Positions 32,801-44,214 of a DNA stretch of 64,000 nt are shown here, piece after piece (the first letter of the stretch is position 1; each line of letters opens with the position of its first letter). Source of the DNA: Pachypanchax playfairii (lineage: Eukaryota; Chordata; Actinopteri; Cyprinodontiformes; Aplocheilidae); assembly GCA_006937955.1 (NCBI GenBank), contig SSNP01000015.1, forward strand, positions 6,507,548-6,571,547. Reading direction: 5' to 3'. The notes beneath the pieces were generated by a model. The model made no database searches and had not been told where the DNA came from. It saw only the letters and a list, made by a program, of their open reading frames with translations. A program made the translations under genes and the position numbers.

Positions 32801-35800
32801 TCTTAGCAAACTTTTCTCCTTCATCCAGCTGAACATAGTGATGAAACATCATATGAATGTCACACATTAAGACAGAGTAACACGTTTATCCCTGACAGAC
32901 TCAGCGTCTGGTTCTCACCCAGTGCAGCGGTCCGATGCAGAGTTTAACAGCTAGCAGCGCGATTGTCGGGTCGTCGGGCTTCAGACGGATACACTCTTTA
33001 AGAACCTTGACAGCACGGGCTGATTTCCCAGCAGCCATCAGCGACAAGGCGAGTTGGTACCACAGATGAAACTCCTCGAAGGCGAACTTCATGGCTCTCT
33101 CCAAACACTGGATGCGACACAAAAAGAACATGTTTTACAGTCTGACTGTGGAATCTGACACACTCCACCACGGAGAGGATCCTTCACCTCTGAGAGCATC
33201 TCATACTGTCCCCGCCTGCCCAGAGCGATCGTCAGTAGGTCGTACACCACGGAGGCAGACTGCAGACTGATGATTCGATCGTTGTTGTGTTCAGGAATCC
33301 TGCTCAGGACGGCGTCGCGGTTAGCCTGGAACAAAACAAACAGATATACAGTGGGGCAAAAAAGTATTTAGTCAGCCACCAATTGTGTAAGTTCTCCCAC
33401 TTAAAAAGATCAGAGAGGCCTGTAATTTTCATCATAGGTATACCTCAACTATGAGAGACAAAATGAGGAAAAAAAATCCAGAAAATCACATTGTCTGATT
33501 TTTAAAGAATTTATTTGCAAATTATGGTGGAAAATAAGTATTTGGTCACCTACAAACAAGTAAGATTTCTGGCTTTCACAGACCTGTAACTTCTTTAAGA
33601 GGCTCCTCGGTGCTCCACTCGTTACCTGTATTAATGGCACCTGTGTGAACTCGTTATCAGTATAAAAGACACCTGTCCACAACCTCAAACAGTCACGCTC
33701 CAAACTCCACTATGGCCAAGACCAAAGAGCTGTCAAAGGACACCAGAAACAAAATTGTAGACCTTCACCAGGCTGGGAAGACTGAATCTGCAATAGGTAC
33801 GCAGCTTGGTGTGAAGAAATCAACTGTGGGAGCAATTATTAGAAAATGGAAGACATACAAGACCACTGATAATCTCCCTCGATCTGGGGCTCCACGCAAG
33901 ATCTCACCCCGTGGGGTCAAAATGATCACAAGAACGGTGAGCAAAAATCCCAGAACCACACGGAGGGACCTAGTGAATGACCTGCAGAGAGCTGGGACCA
34001 AAGTAACAAAGGCTACCATCAGTAACACACTACGCCGCCAGGGACTCAAATCCTGCAGTGCCAGACGTGTCCCCCTGCTGAAGCCAGGACACGTCCAGGC
34101 CCGTCTGCGGTTTGCTAGAGAGCATTTGGATGATCCAGAAGAGGATTGGGAGAACATCATATGGTCAGATGAAACCAAAATAGAACTTTTTGGTAGAAAC
34201 TCAACTTGTCGTGTTTGGAGGGGAAAGAATGCTGAGTTGGATCCAAAGAACACCATACCTACTGTAAAGCATGGGGGTGGAAACATCATGCTTTGGGGCT
34301 GCTTTTCTGCAAGGGGACCAGGACGACTGATCCGTGTAGGGCATTGAAAATGAGACGTGGCTGGGTCTTTCAGCATGACAATGATCCCAAACACACCGCC
34401 CGGGCAACGAAGGAGTGGCTTCATAAGAAGCATTTCAAGGTCCTGGAGTGGCCTAGCCAGTCTCCAGAGCTCAACCCCATAGAAAATCTCTGGAGGGAGT
34501 TGAAAGTCCGTGTTGCCCAGCGTCAGCCCCAAAACATCACTGCTCTAGAGGAGATCTGCATGGAGGAATGGGCCAAAATACCAGCAACAGTGTGTGAAAA
34601 CCTTGTGAAGACTTACAGAAAACGTTTGACCTCTGTCATTGCCAACAAAGGCTATATAACAAAGTATTGAGATTAACTTTTGTTATTGACCAAATACTTA
34701 TTTTCCACCATAATTTGCAAATAAATTCTTTAAAAATCAGACAATGTGATTTTCTGGATTTTTTTTCCTCATTTTGTCTCTCATAGTTGAGGTATACCTA
34801 TGATGAAAATTACAGGCCTCTCTGATCTTTTTAAGTGGGAGAACTTACACAATTGGTGGCTGACTAAATACTTTTTTGCCCCACTGTAGAAGTGCAACTT
34901 GTAGAAATCCCATATCAACAGACGTATCAAAGCTTGAGCTTCTTACCATGGACTCACTGATGAGCAGCAGCAGCAGCGCTTCCTCCGTGTTCTCCTGAGG
35001 GCAAAACAAACTGAAACACAGAAAAGTTGGTTCTTATTTTACACATTTTCTTCCAGTTTAGCATGAAAAACATCCTGATGGTCACTTACTTGTCTCCTGA
35101 GTAAACTCGTGGGCGTCGGCTCAGCGTGTAATTCTTGCTGTACGTGCGTCCCTGCTGTGTGGGATTATCCAGAGGAGACACTGTTGGTGGATCTTCCAGA
35201 GGAGACCAGTAACTCTGTTCACACATTCCTCTGAGCAGAATCTCTGCCAACTGTCGAGCGATGGTCTACACAGAAAAACACCGACATTCTGTCACTAACT
35301 CGGCCGCAGCAAACCAAAACCCGGACTGACAGATAGCCGCATCGCTGATTCCTCACCATACGAAGGTTCTGGGTGGTTCTAGTCTCAACAGCCCGAAGAA
35401 TCTCTCGAAACCTGCCCACACCTCGTGTCAGGTTTCTATGGAAACAAGAAAACACAGAGAAAAGTGCTCGTTAGACAGTGAAAAGGGTAAAAAATGTCCA
35501 AAATTTCCTTATTAAATCATTTTGTTTCACTTTTCATGTGACACCAGAATTAAACTCTTATTTTTAAAGATTCCAAAAATTCTGGTTTCTGATGAAAAAC
35601 AAAGATGAGTTTTTGTATCAAACTACTTTCCTTTTCCAACTCGAGGTTTTAACAGCTACTGCAACACAAAAGCTGACCTCACTCAACTTAAAACTGCACA
35701 CTTTGAGCTGAAACGTTATTTAACTGTGTTCACACTTCATCCACCCATAAGCAGCTTTGTAACACCACAACTGCAAAGTGGGTGGAAAGTGTCCACAAAG

Positions 35801-38800
35801 AGTCTGTTTGAGATTTCTGCTGCGTAACTGACGGTCCAAAGCAGCGTGATCAAAACAACAGCAGTGATTAATGTTTCAAACTTTCACGAAAGTTAGCTCT
35901 GGGTTTTCATAAACTCACATCCACAGGAATCTTGGACCTGTTTTTCTTCTCTTACCCGTTCTTGAAGTGGATGACATGTGCCCTCTGCAAGCCGGTCTCC
36001 AGGAAGTAGCCCAGTTCCATGTCCTGAGCTGTTGGTCCAGGCTTTGGGCTGCGGTTCTGAATCCCTGCTGATAACGCCTTCATAAACAGACAGAAAAAAC
36101 AAAGTAATTAGGAGAAATGAGTGAATCTCATTCTTTATTCTCAATGTGAATAATCCTCTTTCTTATATTTATAGCTGTTATTTTTAAATAATACACGCAG
36201 TGACAACTCTAAGCACAGAAGAAGAGATTTGTTTTGCAGTTGGCTCTCATGGCCAGAATCACATTAGCAGAATATTCATCACACTCCCACCAGGATGGCA
36301 CAACACTTCCAGGCACTAAAAAGATATTTGGTGAACACTCATGTGTCAAGTTTCCCGTTTTCACACCCTTGAACACAAACCTTCTCAGCTTCCTGAAGGT
36401 AGAGCAGCGCTATGTCTCCAGACTTTTCATAGCAGGTGATGATTTCCTGCTCCCGTTCTGTTGAGTTCCTGTTGAACGACGGGGAATTTGTGTTCTTATT
36501 GGACAAAGCTGGAGAGGCAGCTGGGTCCTTCTCCAGACATAAACCTGGGAGTGATCCAAAAAAATAAACAAAATGTGACAGAAGCCATGAGTCACTGGAA
36601 TGATCATCCCTAATACCTATTAACCAACCGGCTTCATGCGTCTAATCAGTGATTTATACAGCAGTGTTTCCCAACCCTGGTCCTCAAGGCACACTGTCCT
36701 GCATGTTTCAGATGTTTCCTCACTTTGGAACATGTGATTTAAATTAATAGATAATTAGAAGGTTTCTGCTGATGTTAAAGCCAAGTTGTCTGGTAATCAG
36801 CTGTGTTGAAGCAGGGACACATTTAAAACATGCAGGACAGTGTGCCTTGAGGACCAAGGTTTGGAAACACTTATATTCAGTATGTGAAAAATTAGAGTTA
36901 AATATAAAAACGAGTTCCAGTTAAACCACAGCGTTTAGTGAGCAGTGACCCTCTTCTGCCACCACGTGGAGAGAAAAGATACTGCAGAGAAGATTAAATA
37001 CTGGATCGGACGTCTCATTGAGACCGGAGCGGGAGGGGGGTGCTTATTGGGCTTAAGCCCGGGTTGTTTTTTTCAGAAGCCCCGGGTCTTCTGGAGTGTC
37101 ATATTTTTCATAGTTAGATGCTTGACTGAAAACTGTATAAAACAAAAACTACACACAATATTCGAAGCACATAGCACACAGTTGTAAATTCCCCCCTAAT
37201 TTTGGCACAATCCAAGTTCAGGCACGAGCGCATGTGAGGGAGGGGGGAGACATGCTGCCCGCCAATTTGTAGGATAAGTCCAGGCAGACAGAGGAGAGCT
37301 CAAGTTTGACCAGGTACCACAGCAAATCACTCATACTGTACAAATAATGTAAATATGACGATGTATCACAGACATTGATGTCACGCTGCTCACTTGACAC
37401 ATATTATGTTACTTTCTCTTCGTATTTTTGCTAGCTCTGCTATGCTAGCGCTACACACACGCCTACAATTCATTTGACTTAGCCATAATAATTACAGCCT
37501 GTAAAGACACTTCGAGATTTTTTTTACAGTTCCGCTGGAGTCGCACGTGCACGTCAGTAACTCCATGATAGATTTGGATTTTGGTCTCTTCTTTCTGTCC
37601 TTCTGATCTGATCGTTTATCTGTAACATTTTGTTTACATCCATGACACTGAGACTGACTGTGTTTGATCCGCGGAACTTGAAGCCCGTGGAACCGATTTC
37701 AGCTCAAACATAACCATGAGCATCAAAACTTGTTCTCTTCTCCTGAGTCGATTTCTCATTCAGAAAGAGACAAACATTCAGAAACCATAGGTTCTTGATC
37801 TGATTCTACATGTTTTACCTCAGTAAATCATTTTTTTTTTACATCTCTGGTTTCTGCGTTTCGTCACTTCCAGCAGTTAAATTGGGCCCAAAGACTCTCT
37901 GATTATGTGATAATTGAGGCTTTATTATTGCAGGTTATGTAGTAGTAAAATAACATCAAAACCACATGTCAGATCCACCTTAAGAGACACAAGCTGATTT
38001 TAAGACATGATGAGGATGTCAGAGTGTTTGTACCTTTGGTGGCATAAGACTCTGCTATCATGGACAGTCTGTAAACAGGAGCTCCAACCAGCTGCAGGTC
38101 ATCCAGATTCACCTTGCTGTAGTGACCTAAAAGCATCAGGTAACATTCAGTAACAACTCTGTGCAGCAGTAATGAATCACGCTCTGCTTCCACTCAACCA
38201 GGATGATAGTAGTTTTCTAAGTACTCTGTGCTGTTTAAGGGTATTTAAAAGGTTTTATTTGGACTTTAGTTGGTTCTTTAAACTCATTTCCAGTCCAGTT
38301 TTTGTCCCTCAACATTTTCAGATAAATGTTTGTTGTTTTAAGACACTTGACTGATAGATCTCTGATGCAGGAATGAACAAAAAACAGCTTGGTAAAAAAA
38401 AAAAAAAAAGTTGAAATGCTAAATCAGTCCACTTTAATGGGAATAACATTAGTTAGTGTTTTTACCTCCGCCAAGGAGGTAATATTTTCATTGGGGTCTG
38501 TCTGTTAGCAGGATAACTCACAAACTAATGGATAGATTTTTATGAAATTTTCAAGAAAGGTCAGAAATGACCCAAGGAAGAATCAGTTAGATTTTGGGGG
38601 TGATCCGGGTTACCGTCTGGTTCCAGGAATTTTTTAAGGATACGGACACAGTACTTTCTACAACTTTCGTCCGAGTGCTGCTTGTTGGAGGTCTGCGCTC
38701 TCCGAGTAGATGTAACTGAACTGGACTGAAGCCAAAGTGTCTCAATCATGTTTGAAAAACCTTCAAAAAGACTGAAGAACAACTGATCAAGATCTTTAAA

Positions 38801-41102
38801 AGATTACAGGAAATAAACTGTAAAGACATGAGAAGCAGCTCGAGACATTTTCCACATGGATGATTAATAATTAATTAGTGTTTTATAAAGTGAAAACACA
38901 CTGAAGGAGGTTTACCTAAAGCTTCTTTATACTCTCCTTCCACGTAGCAGAGCTTGGCCATCAGCAGACTGGCTTCCTGGAGATAATCCGCCTGCAGAAA
39001 CATCAGATTCTGTTTTTTACTGGAATCACACAGAGTCTTTGAGTTATTCAGCTCTGATTCCAGGGTTACCTTCAGGTTTCCTCTGTCCAGAGCAGCAGTC
39101 AGATGCTTCCTGACCTCCACCAGTTTGGGCCGGGAACCTCTGGGACTCGAGCCCTGTTTGATGGGATTCTCCTTCAGGTACGACTGCAGCTTGCACTCTC
39201 CCAGCAGCAGCTCACCCAAGTCATCTACACACAGACACTAGTTTTAGGAGAAATCACAAACACTTCATGCTTTTATACTTTAAAAACACTTTCTGGGACT
39301 GAAACTGAATTAAAAACAGTTCTGCAAAGACAGCTGATGTTTAAATTCATGCACTTTATTCTGAATGTGCCTCTTTTCTGCTAAAACTCATGAGAAACAG
39401 CTTTTATTACAAACATACCAACCAGAATTAGGTTTTAAATTCCACAACCGTGTGTGTGTTTTGATAAAAAGCTGAAGTGACCCATGATCCATTTACTGAT
39501 CCCTGACCAGAACTCAAATCTCACACATTGCCACATTATTCATACAGCTAATATTTTGAAAAACAGCTTAAATATATAATATTAGTATATCTTCATATGA
39601 CACTTTATGTATGATAATTAAAAGTAAATTAATAAACATTTATTATACTCAGGTTTTTAAACTCTGATGGTTGTACACATACTGTGCACGAGCTGTTATT
39701 ATTTACAGATTATTTGTTTCAGTTTTTGTGCTTCTGCAGACCTGATTTTAAAAACTGACCTCTAATTTATGGAAGTTCACGTCAGTGCTGATAAGAATCA
39801 GGACATTCACACTTTTTAAACCAGTTTAGGTGTTTAAAAAAATATGTAAGAATTTATGCAAAATCTCTGTAATCTTTGCAAAATAGATGTGAGCAGATAA
39901 TTTATAACTTTCTGTTGATGATTCCATCCTTAAATTTTCTACCTATTTCTGTTCTTGTTGAAACTTGTTGCAAAATTTCAGCACTTTTCTAAGAAAATGA
40001 AGGTTTCTTTTTATCTTAAAATGAAAAACGTCCATCATATTGATGAATTTTGCATCAAAACACTTTCTGTAAAGATATTTTTCCTTGTTGCTTCTACTTT
40101 CCACAGAGAGCTTTAAATATTTGACATTAATATTAAAGAATAAACTCCCACCAGCTTCATTCTGGTACTTCATGCTGATTATTAGTAACTTAAATTTGCT
40201 GATATTTATTTATGTTGATAAAAGTGTCTGGGACAAAAAGGGACATCAGCATCCTGCAGGATAAATATTGAATTAATAATAAACACACAACACTTTCTGC
40301 AACCCTAATGAACATAAAATCTTTGTAAATTAACCAATATTCATAGAAATTAGTATTCAAATATTTCGAGCAGTTCTTTATGAACATCACGATGCTTCAC
40401 TGACAGTTTGGCACCATTCAGTTTTGCAGTTAGCATAAAACGATCGGTACAAAGACACTTAGTTTTGATTTCGGCAAAACAATTTCCTTTTTAAAACAGA
40501 TTTTACGTTATATTTCAGAGGTATCTAACCTTCTGAAAAAATCGGCTGTAATTAAAAGTCCAAAAAGAGTTGATTAATCTAAATGAAATCACAACTTTTT
40601 ACCATCTGCTAACATCCAAAAATCAATGAGTTACTGGCTGAAAGAGGAAAATTCACTGACGTGATTCCAGTATTTTTATTTTACAGCAGCCGTTTGTTAA
40701 TTCACATCTTAAAGATTTATAAAACATTAATGAGTTTGTACACAAGTCAAGCCAGTGAGAAAAATATGAATGAACGTTGATTCAAACCAGGTTCTATCCT
40801 CATTTAACAAATGTCAGATTAAGACACTAACTAGTCAGCTAGAGTCCGTTAACTAGTTAGCAGTTAACTAGTTAACTTACTTTGAGTTTAGCACAGTGCT
40901 GAAAACTCCTATCATACAGTTGTCGGGAAGACCGAGGCCGGGAAAAGGCCTCCGAAACCGAACACAAGAACCCTTTCCTACCGTTTGATATTAGCTTTGC
41001 CGACAGCTGCCGAACCAGTTCCGGTATCTTGTCCCACTGGCTCTCTGAACGGCATCGTTCTATCTCGGTCTCCAGTCGTGATCCAGACTTCCTCGCTGTC
41101 AT
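11823..41102 (-). CDS. ttc7b: ttc7b, TPR protein of the PI4KIIIalpha complex
   Basis: TTC7 proteins scaffold PI4-kinase III-alpha with FAM126/hyccin and EFR3 at the plasma membrane. I could chain 21 exons in phase from ATG 41100-41102 to TGA 11823-11825: 40982-41102, 39070-39224, 38916-38991, 38034-38126, 36381-36544, 35956-36077, 35357-35435, 35090-35265, 34947-35010, 33188-33325, 32919-33107, 32711-32828, 32447-32504, 32267-32339, 31999-32159, 31792-31908, 31403-31500, 14776-14916, 12777-12979, 12238-12311, 11823-11970. The sum is 2568 nt, or 855 residues (human about 843). It starts MTARKSGSRLETEIERCRSE and ends PFTIIPRAL. TPR helices run through the second half (ALGYVRQALQLQGDD, HNVLYMRGQIAEL). 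The low-complexity insert in exon 5 (SPALSNKNTNS) is unlike the human segment. Intron 17 is 16.5 kb, mostly minisatellite; intron 9 holds a Tc1 copy. ttc7b is chosen over ttc7a by synteny and close similarity. Confidence 0.96.
12980..14775. other. ttc7b intron without recognisable features
   Basis: This intron between exons 18 and 19 contains a short GT run at about 13316-13333 and otherwise unique-looking sequence. Frames on either strand are short and show no domain or splice logic. Confidence 0.45.
14917..16449. other. Unique part of ttc7b intron 17, exon-18 side
   Basis: AT-rich non-coding DNA between ttc7b exon 18 and the minisatellite. I see no gene, transposon end or exon with ttc7b phase. 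Confidence 0.45.
16450..30085. repeat. Giant 15/16-bp minisatellite in ttc7b intron 17
   Basis: About 13.6 kb of near-continuous tandem repeats. Two unit types alternate: a 15-mer, YACACGGAYGTGAAG, and a 16-mer ending GGAAA or GGAAG (CACACGGACGTGGAAA). At about 15.5 bases per unit this is roughly 880 units. Most units contain two CpGs (ACGT and CGG), except those with the ATGT variant. Variants (ATG for ACG, TACACGG for CACACGG, GTAGAAA, GTTAAA) recur in ordered combinations, so higher-order repeats exist. The array begins right after AATTCAGCT at 16449 and ends in an A-run after 30085. On the minus strand, the ttc7b sense strand, the repeat has almost no stop codons in any frame, giving spurious open frames up to 1475 codons; these are not genes. 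The true array length may differ from this assembly. Confidence 0.97.
30647..30777. repeat. Fold-back MITE fragment in ttc7b intron 17
   Basis: Two 34-base arms are exact inverted repeats: 30647-30680 and 30744-30777 (core ATGTTTTAGATGTTTCTCC). The upstream words TCCTGGTCCTCCAGGGCC resemble the ends of the hAT-type MITE at 36662-36871. The outer right end is missing, so this is a fragment. Confidence 0.65.
30821..30826 (-). other. Poly(A) signal candidate for the short ttc7b isoform
   Basis: AATAAA on the minus strand, 213 bases past the stop codon of the putative alternative last exon (31039-31268). Confidence 0.4.
31039..31268 (-). CDS. ttc7b: Putative alternative last exon of ttc7b
   Basis: A strong acceptor (TTTTTAGTCTCAG on the minus strand) precedes 31268. 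Exon 17 (31403-31500) ends with one base of a split Gly codon. This segment starts GC, so the codon completes as Gly, exactly as the constitutive exon 18 at 14916 does. From there the frame stays open for 75 residues to TAG at 31039-31041. The peptide is Ser/Pro-rich, with VEPVSPTSPSN, SPVFMTQPPSRN and FPPPLPRPPPP, then MTRTQSFCNHMVLRQLSNC. An isoform using it would be about 743 residues and would lack the last four exons with the C-terminal TPRs. No convincing donor that keeps phase is seen, which favours a terminal over a cassette exon. A minus-strand AATAAA follows 213 bases after the stop. The PxxP run could bind SH3 or EVH1 domains; that is inference. Confidence 0.5.
33349..34886 (+). mobile_element. 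Tc1-like transposon copy 1, defective, in ttc7b intron 9
   Basis: The ends are CAGTGGGGCAAA and its inverse, flanked by TA at 33347-33348 and 34887-34888. Inverted repeats are about 200 bases each. Length is 1538, exactly 64 less than copy 2 at 42813-44414; the difference is one internal deletion after about position 34338. It sits antisense to ttc7b between exons 9 and 10. Confidence 0.95.
33712..34670 (+). pseudogene. Tc1 transposase remnant with 64-bp deletion
   Basis: The frame opens MAKTKELSKDTRNKIVDLHQ as in copy 2 and is intact through the first catalytic Asp (WSDETKIELFG). The 64-base deletion then shifts the frame, which stops at 34345-34347. The C-terminal part continues in another frame with the second Asp (QHDNDPKHTA) and the region around the catalytic Glu (SPELNPIENLW, where copy 2 has SPDLNPIENLW). 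The copy cannot encode a functional DDE enzyme. Confidence 0.93.
36662..36871. repeat. hAT-type MITE in a ttc7b intron
   Basis: The left end reads CAGTGTTTCCCAACCCTGGT and the right end, inverted, reads AGTGTTTCCAAACCTTGGT. The inverted similarity extends about 60 bases inward through GGTCCTCAAGGCACA and CTGCATGTTT. Flanks show only a partial match (TATA...), so the 8-base duplication expected for hAT has decayed. Non-coding, 210 bases. Confidence 0.75.
36900..37960. other. Intronic stretch of ttc7b, no gene seen
   Basis: Between the MITE and exon 4 this intron has a G-run followed by a small GC-rich palindrome (GGGCTTAAGCCC near 37050) and AT-rich sequence. No splice-flanked coding segment in ttc7b phase is present. 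Part may be old transposon sequence that I cannot classify. Confidence 0.35.
38464..38620. repeat. Common fish interspersed repeat (CCTCCGCCAAGGAGG type)
   Basis: The segment begins CCTCCGCCAAGGAGGTAAT and continues with GTTAGCAGGATAACTCA, ATGGATAGATTTTTATGAA and a CCAAGGAAGAA word. I recognise this pattern as a dispersed repeat seen in many fish genomes. It lies in the ttc7b intron between exons 3 and 4. Boundaries are approximate. Confidence 0.6.
39225..40981. other. ttc7b intron 1, no features
   Basis: AT-rich intron between exon 1 and exon 2 of ttc7b. No transposon ends, RNA gene or coding-like segment is recognised. Confidence 0.45.
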
Positions 41103-41260
41103 TTTCGTGACTGAGGTGGACTGGGCTGGACCAAAACACCAGAAGAGTCTCCCCCAGTTCACACGTACAAACCGCTTCCGGTGTTGTGCTGAGAAGTGGC
41201 TACCTCCCGAGATCTGCGTCCCCTATCGCGGGAACGCGCACAGCGAGATAACAGGAGAGG
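41103..41260 (-). promoter_or_regulatory. ttc7b 5' UTR and proximal promoter
   Basis: This is the CpG-rich stretch directly upstream of the ttc7b start codon. On the minus strand, CCGGAAGCG at 41173-41181 is a good ETS/GABP-type motif about 70 bases before the ATG, typical of TATA-less housekeeping promoters. A CGCGGGAACGCGC patch lies at about 41228-41240. Confidence 0.4.
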
Positions 41261-41583
41261 CAGAATCACCTCAAATTAAAATTAATTTATTTGTTTTTTT
41301 GGTGAAATTGGAAAGGTGAGGTACTGGGTTCTTATTCTAATTAAACAAATTGCTGTTTTAAGTGAGATGAGAAAACTGTTAGCTGTGATCTAGGTAAATA
41401 AGTCAATATTTGGAATTAACCCCAAAATTATTTCTATTGAGTTAATTCTAGCAGGTTACATCAAATTCTGTAAAGATGCTAGCTACCTCCTGTACATCAT
41501 AATATTTCTGCTGAATTATATATGTAATATGTTGCTAACTGCAGTGTGAAGATTTATAAAACAGAATTAGAATTAACTGGATG

Positions 41584-42537
41584 CGGGGCGGACTGAGACA
41601 ATAATTCAGGCCGGGAATTTTTGATATCATCCCAGGCCACCACCACCCAATTATTGCAAAATGCCAAAAGTGAGTTGTAGTAAGATCAAGGGAAGATGGT
41701 TATGTGTACTGTGTCTTGTGTGACACTACAACATGCAATGGTATATTTTTGACCCATTTTAACAATAAAACATCATTGGATTAAAAGTAGCCCTTTATCC
41801 AAATCAATGTATGTAGCTGATAGAACAAACTGACATTCATAATGGCTTTTTTACAACCATACACATTAAAATGTCATTTTATTAAAGATTGACTTATATA
41901 AGGCTGTTAAAAAAAGAAAAACATCTATTTCTAATCCAAGAAATCTAGTATGAAATTTTTTTTTACGATTTTATTGACGTTACACCTGTCCTAGATGAAG
42001 CAACTGAATATTTCTCTGTTAAATATTTTCAGTGTTGTAATTTGTAGACGGTCCCTGCACCGTCGCGCAGCAGCAGGCTGCATAGAGACTGATGAAAGTC
42101 TCCCAGTGCAGAGGACGGCTCGTTTAGAAGAAAATACAATTATAGCTCGTAGTCTACCTCGCTGTGATTGCACTGAGGTGTCGGTTCCGTAAAAGCAACG
42201 TTCCGCTGATAAGTTATTGATCTGGAAAAGCCGAATCTGGGAATATATTTCTAACTTTACCGAAGTTTGATCCACTCCATCTTTCCTCTTTCCCGGGCCA
42301 TCTCCCTGCATTTTAGAGCTAAAGGTGTGGAGGGAGGGGAGGGGAGGGTGGTGACTGTGCTCTCACGATCTCCTGCTGCATCTTAGCGAGCGTCATCAGG
42401 GCAGATGGTCTAATGAGCCGCGGCCTGCATGACTGATTGTTTATTTAAGAATCAAGCTCCACCTGACCCAGTCACCGGTGGGCCATTTCAGCAGCCAGGC
42501 CACCGGGATCCCTCCTGGTATTCCCGACGGTCAATCC
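41584..42537. repeat. Decayed DNA transposon upstream of ttc7b
   Basis: The left edge reads GCGGGGCGGACTGAGAC with GGCCGGGAATTT further in. The right edge, inverted, reads GGCGGATTGACCGTCGGG. Both arms carry CCAGGCCACC words further in. These imperfect inverted ends resemble a widespread fish repeat beginning GGCGGACTG. The interior is non-coding. Boundaries are uncertain and no target duplication is seen. Confidence 0.45.
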
Positions 42538-42812
42538 GCCTCTGACTAGATGTAAATGTTTAAAGAGGCCCTTCCATTAAAAACGTTGAATATTTTAGCT
42601 CCACAGGTGTTCTTACCTTCATACTGGGTGTGAAAACAGGTCAACAACTTCTCTTTCAGTTTTTATCTCTCAAACTACGCAGGTGGCGATAAAACCCGAG
42701 TTCGAACAGCCTGTATCTATTTCATCACAACTCCTTTGTTCGTTAGTATTCATCAGCTCCCGCAGTTGAAACCACACCTAGCATGCTGCTGGCTAACAAA
42801 CAAATGCATATA

Positions 42813-43012
42813 CAGTGGGGCAAAAAAGTATTTAGTCAGCCACCAATTGTGTAAGTTCTCCCACTTAAAAAGATCAGAGAGGCCTGTAATTTTCATCATA
42901 GGTATACCTCAACTATGAGAGACAAAATGAGGAAAAAAAATCCAGAAAATCACATTGTCTGATTTTTAAAGAATTTATTTGCAAATTATGGTGGAAAATA
43001 AGTATTTGGTCA
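42813..43012 (+). repeat. Left terminal inverted repeat of Tc1 copy 2
   Basis: 200 bases beginning CAGTGGGGCAAAAAAGTATT. They match the inverse of 44215-44414 throughout and diverge immediately after GGTCA. The repeat holds the outer and inner direct repeats expected to bind transposase. Confidence 0.93.
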
Positions 43013-43175
43013 CCTACAAACAAGTAAGATTTCTGGCTTTCACAGACCTGTAACTTCTTTAAGAGGCTCCTCGGTCCTCCACTCGTTACCTGTATTAATG
43101 GCACCTGTGTAAACTCATTATCAGTATAAAAGACACCTGTCCACAACCTCAAACAGTCACGCTCCAAACTCCACT

Positions 43176-44198
43176 ATGGCCAAGACCAAAGAGCTGTCAA
43201 AGGACACCAGAAACAAAATTGTAGACCTTCACCAGGCTGGGAAGACTGAATATGCAATAGGTACGCAGCTTGGTGTGAAGAAATCAACTGTGGGAGCAAT
43301 TATTAGAAAATGGAAGACATACAAGACCACTGATAATCTCCCTCGATCTGGGGCTCCACGCAAGATCTCACCCCGTGGGGTCAAAATGATCACAAGAACG
43401 GTGAGCAAAAATCCCAGAACCACACGGAGGGACCTAGTGAATGACCTGCAGAGAGCTGGGACCAAAGTAACAAAGGCTACCATCAGTAACACACTACGCT
43501 GCCAGGGACTCAAATCCTGCAGTGCCAGATGTGTCCCCCTGCTGAAGCCAGGACACGTCCAGGCCCGTCTGCGGTTTGCTAGAGAGCATTTGGATGATCC
43601 AGAAGAGGATTGGGAGAACATCATATGGTCAGATGAAACCAAAATAGAACTTTTTGGTAGAAACTCAACTTGTCGTGTTTGGAGGGGAAAGAATGCTGAG
43701 TTGGATCCAAAGAACACCATACCTACTGTAAAGCATGGGGGTGGAAACATCATGCTTTGGGGCTGTTTTTCTGCAAGGGGACCAGGACGACTGATCCGTG
43801 TAAAGGAAAGAATGAATGGGGCCATGTATCGTAAGATTTTGAGTGAAAACCTCCTTCCATCAGCAAGGGCATTGAAAATGAGACGTGGCTGGGTCTTTCA
43901 GCATGACAATGATCCCAAACACACCGCCCGGGCAACGAAGGAGTGGCTTCATAAGAAGCATTTCAAGGTCCTGGAGTGGCCTAGCCAGTCTCCAGATCTC
44001 AACCCCATAGAAAATCTCTGGAGGGAGTTGAAAGTCCGTGTTGCCCAGCGTCAGCCCCAAAACATCACTGCTCTAGAGGAGATCTGCATGGAGGAATGGG
44101 CCAAAATACCAGCAACAGTGTGTGAAAACCTTGTGAAGACTTACAGAAAACGTTTGACCTCTGTCATTACCAACAAAAGCTATATAACAAAGTATTGA
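43176..44198 (+). CDS. Tc1-like transposase, intact DDE enzyme
   Basis: Cut-and-paste transposase of the Tc1/mariner superfamily, which inserts at TA. It is 340 residues, the same length as Sleeping Beauty transposase. Residues 1-110 form the paired-type double helix-turn-helix (first HTH around SAxQ-like AIGTQLGVKKSTVGAII at 27-43, second around TKVTKATISNTLR). A GRPR-like linker, RSGAPRK, is at 57-63. Basic residues at about 97-125 may form the nuclear signal. The glycine-rich loop is at 184-206 (VKHGGGNIMLWGCFS). The catalytic triad falls at D153 (WSDET), D244 (QHDNDPKHT) and E279 (PIENLW), a DD34E spacing. No stop or frameshift is present. The start ATG follows the long inverted repeat by 163 bases. 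Whether it is active cannot be judged from sequence. Confidence 0.96.
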   Translation: MAKTKELSKDTRNKIVDLHQAGKTEYAIGTQLGVKKSTVGAIIRKWKTYKTTDNLPRSGAPRKISPRGVKMITRTVSKNPRTTRRDLVNDLQRAGTKVTKATISNTLRCQGLKSCSARCVPLLKPGHVQARLRFAREHLDDPEEDWENIIWSDETKIELFGRNSTCRVWRGKNAELDPKNTIPTVKHGGGNIMLWGCFSARGPGRLIRVKERMNGAMYRKILSENLLPSARALKMRRGWVFQHDNDPKHTARATKEWLHKKHFKVLEWPSQSPDLNPIENLWRELKVRVAQRQPQNITALEEICMEEWAKIPATVCENLVKTYRKRLTSVITNKSYITKY

Positions 44199-44214
44199 GA
44201 TTAACTTTTGTTAT

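Noticed and set aside
33765..34532. Minus-strand frame antisense to Tc1 transposase (and its twin at 43229-43825)
   Set aside because: It is a shadow of the transposase coding strand; the DDE protein is on the + strand.
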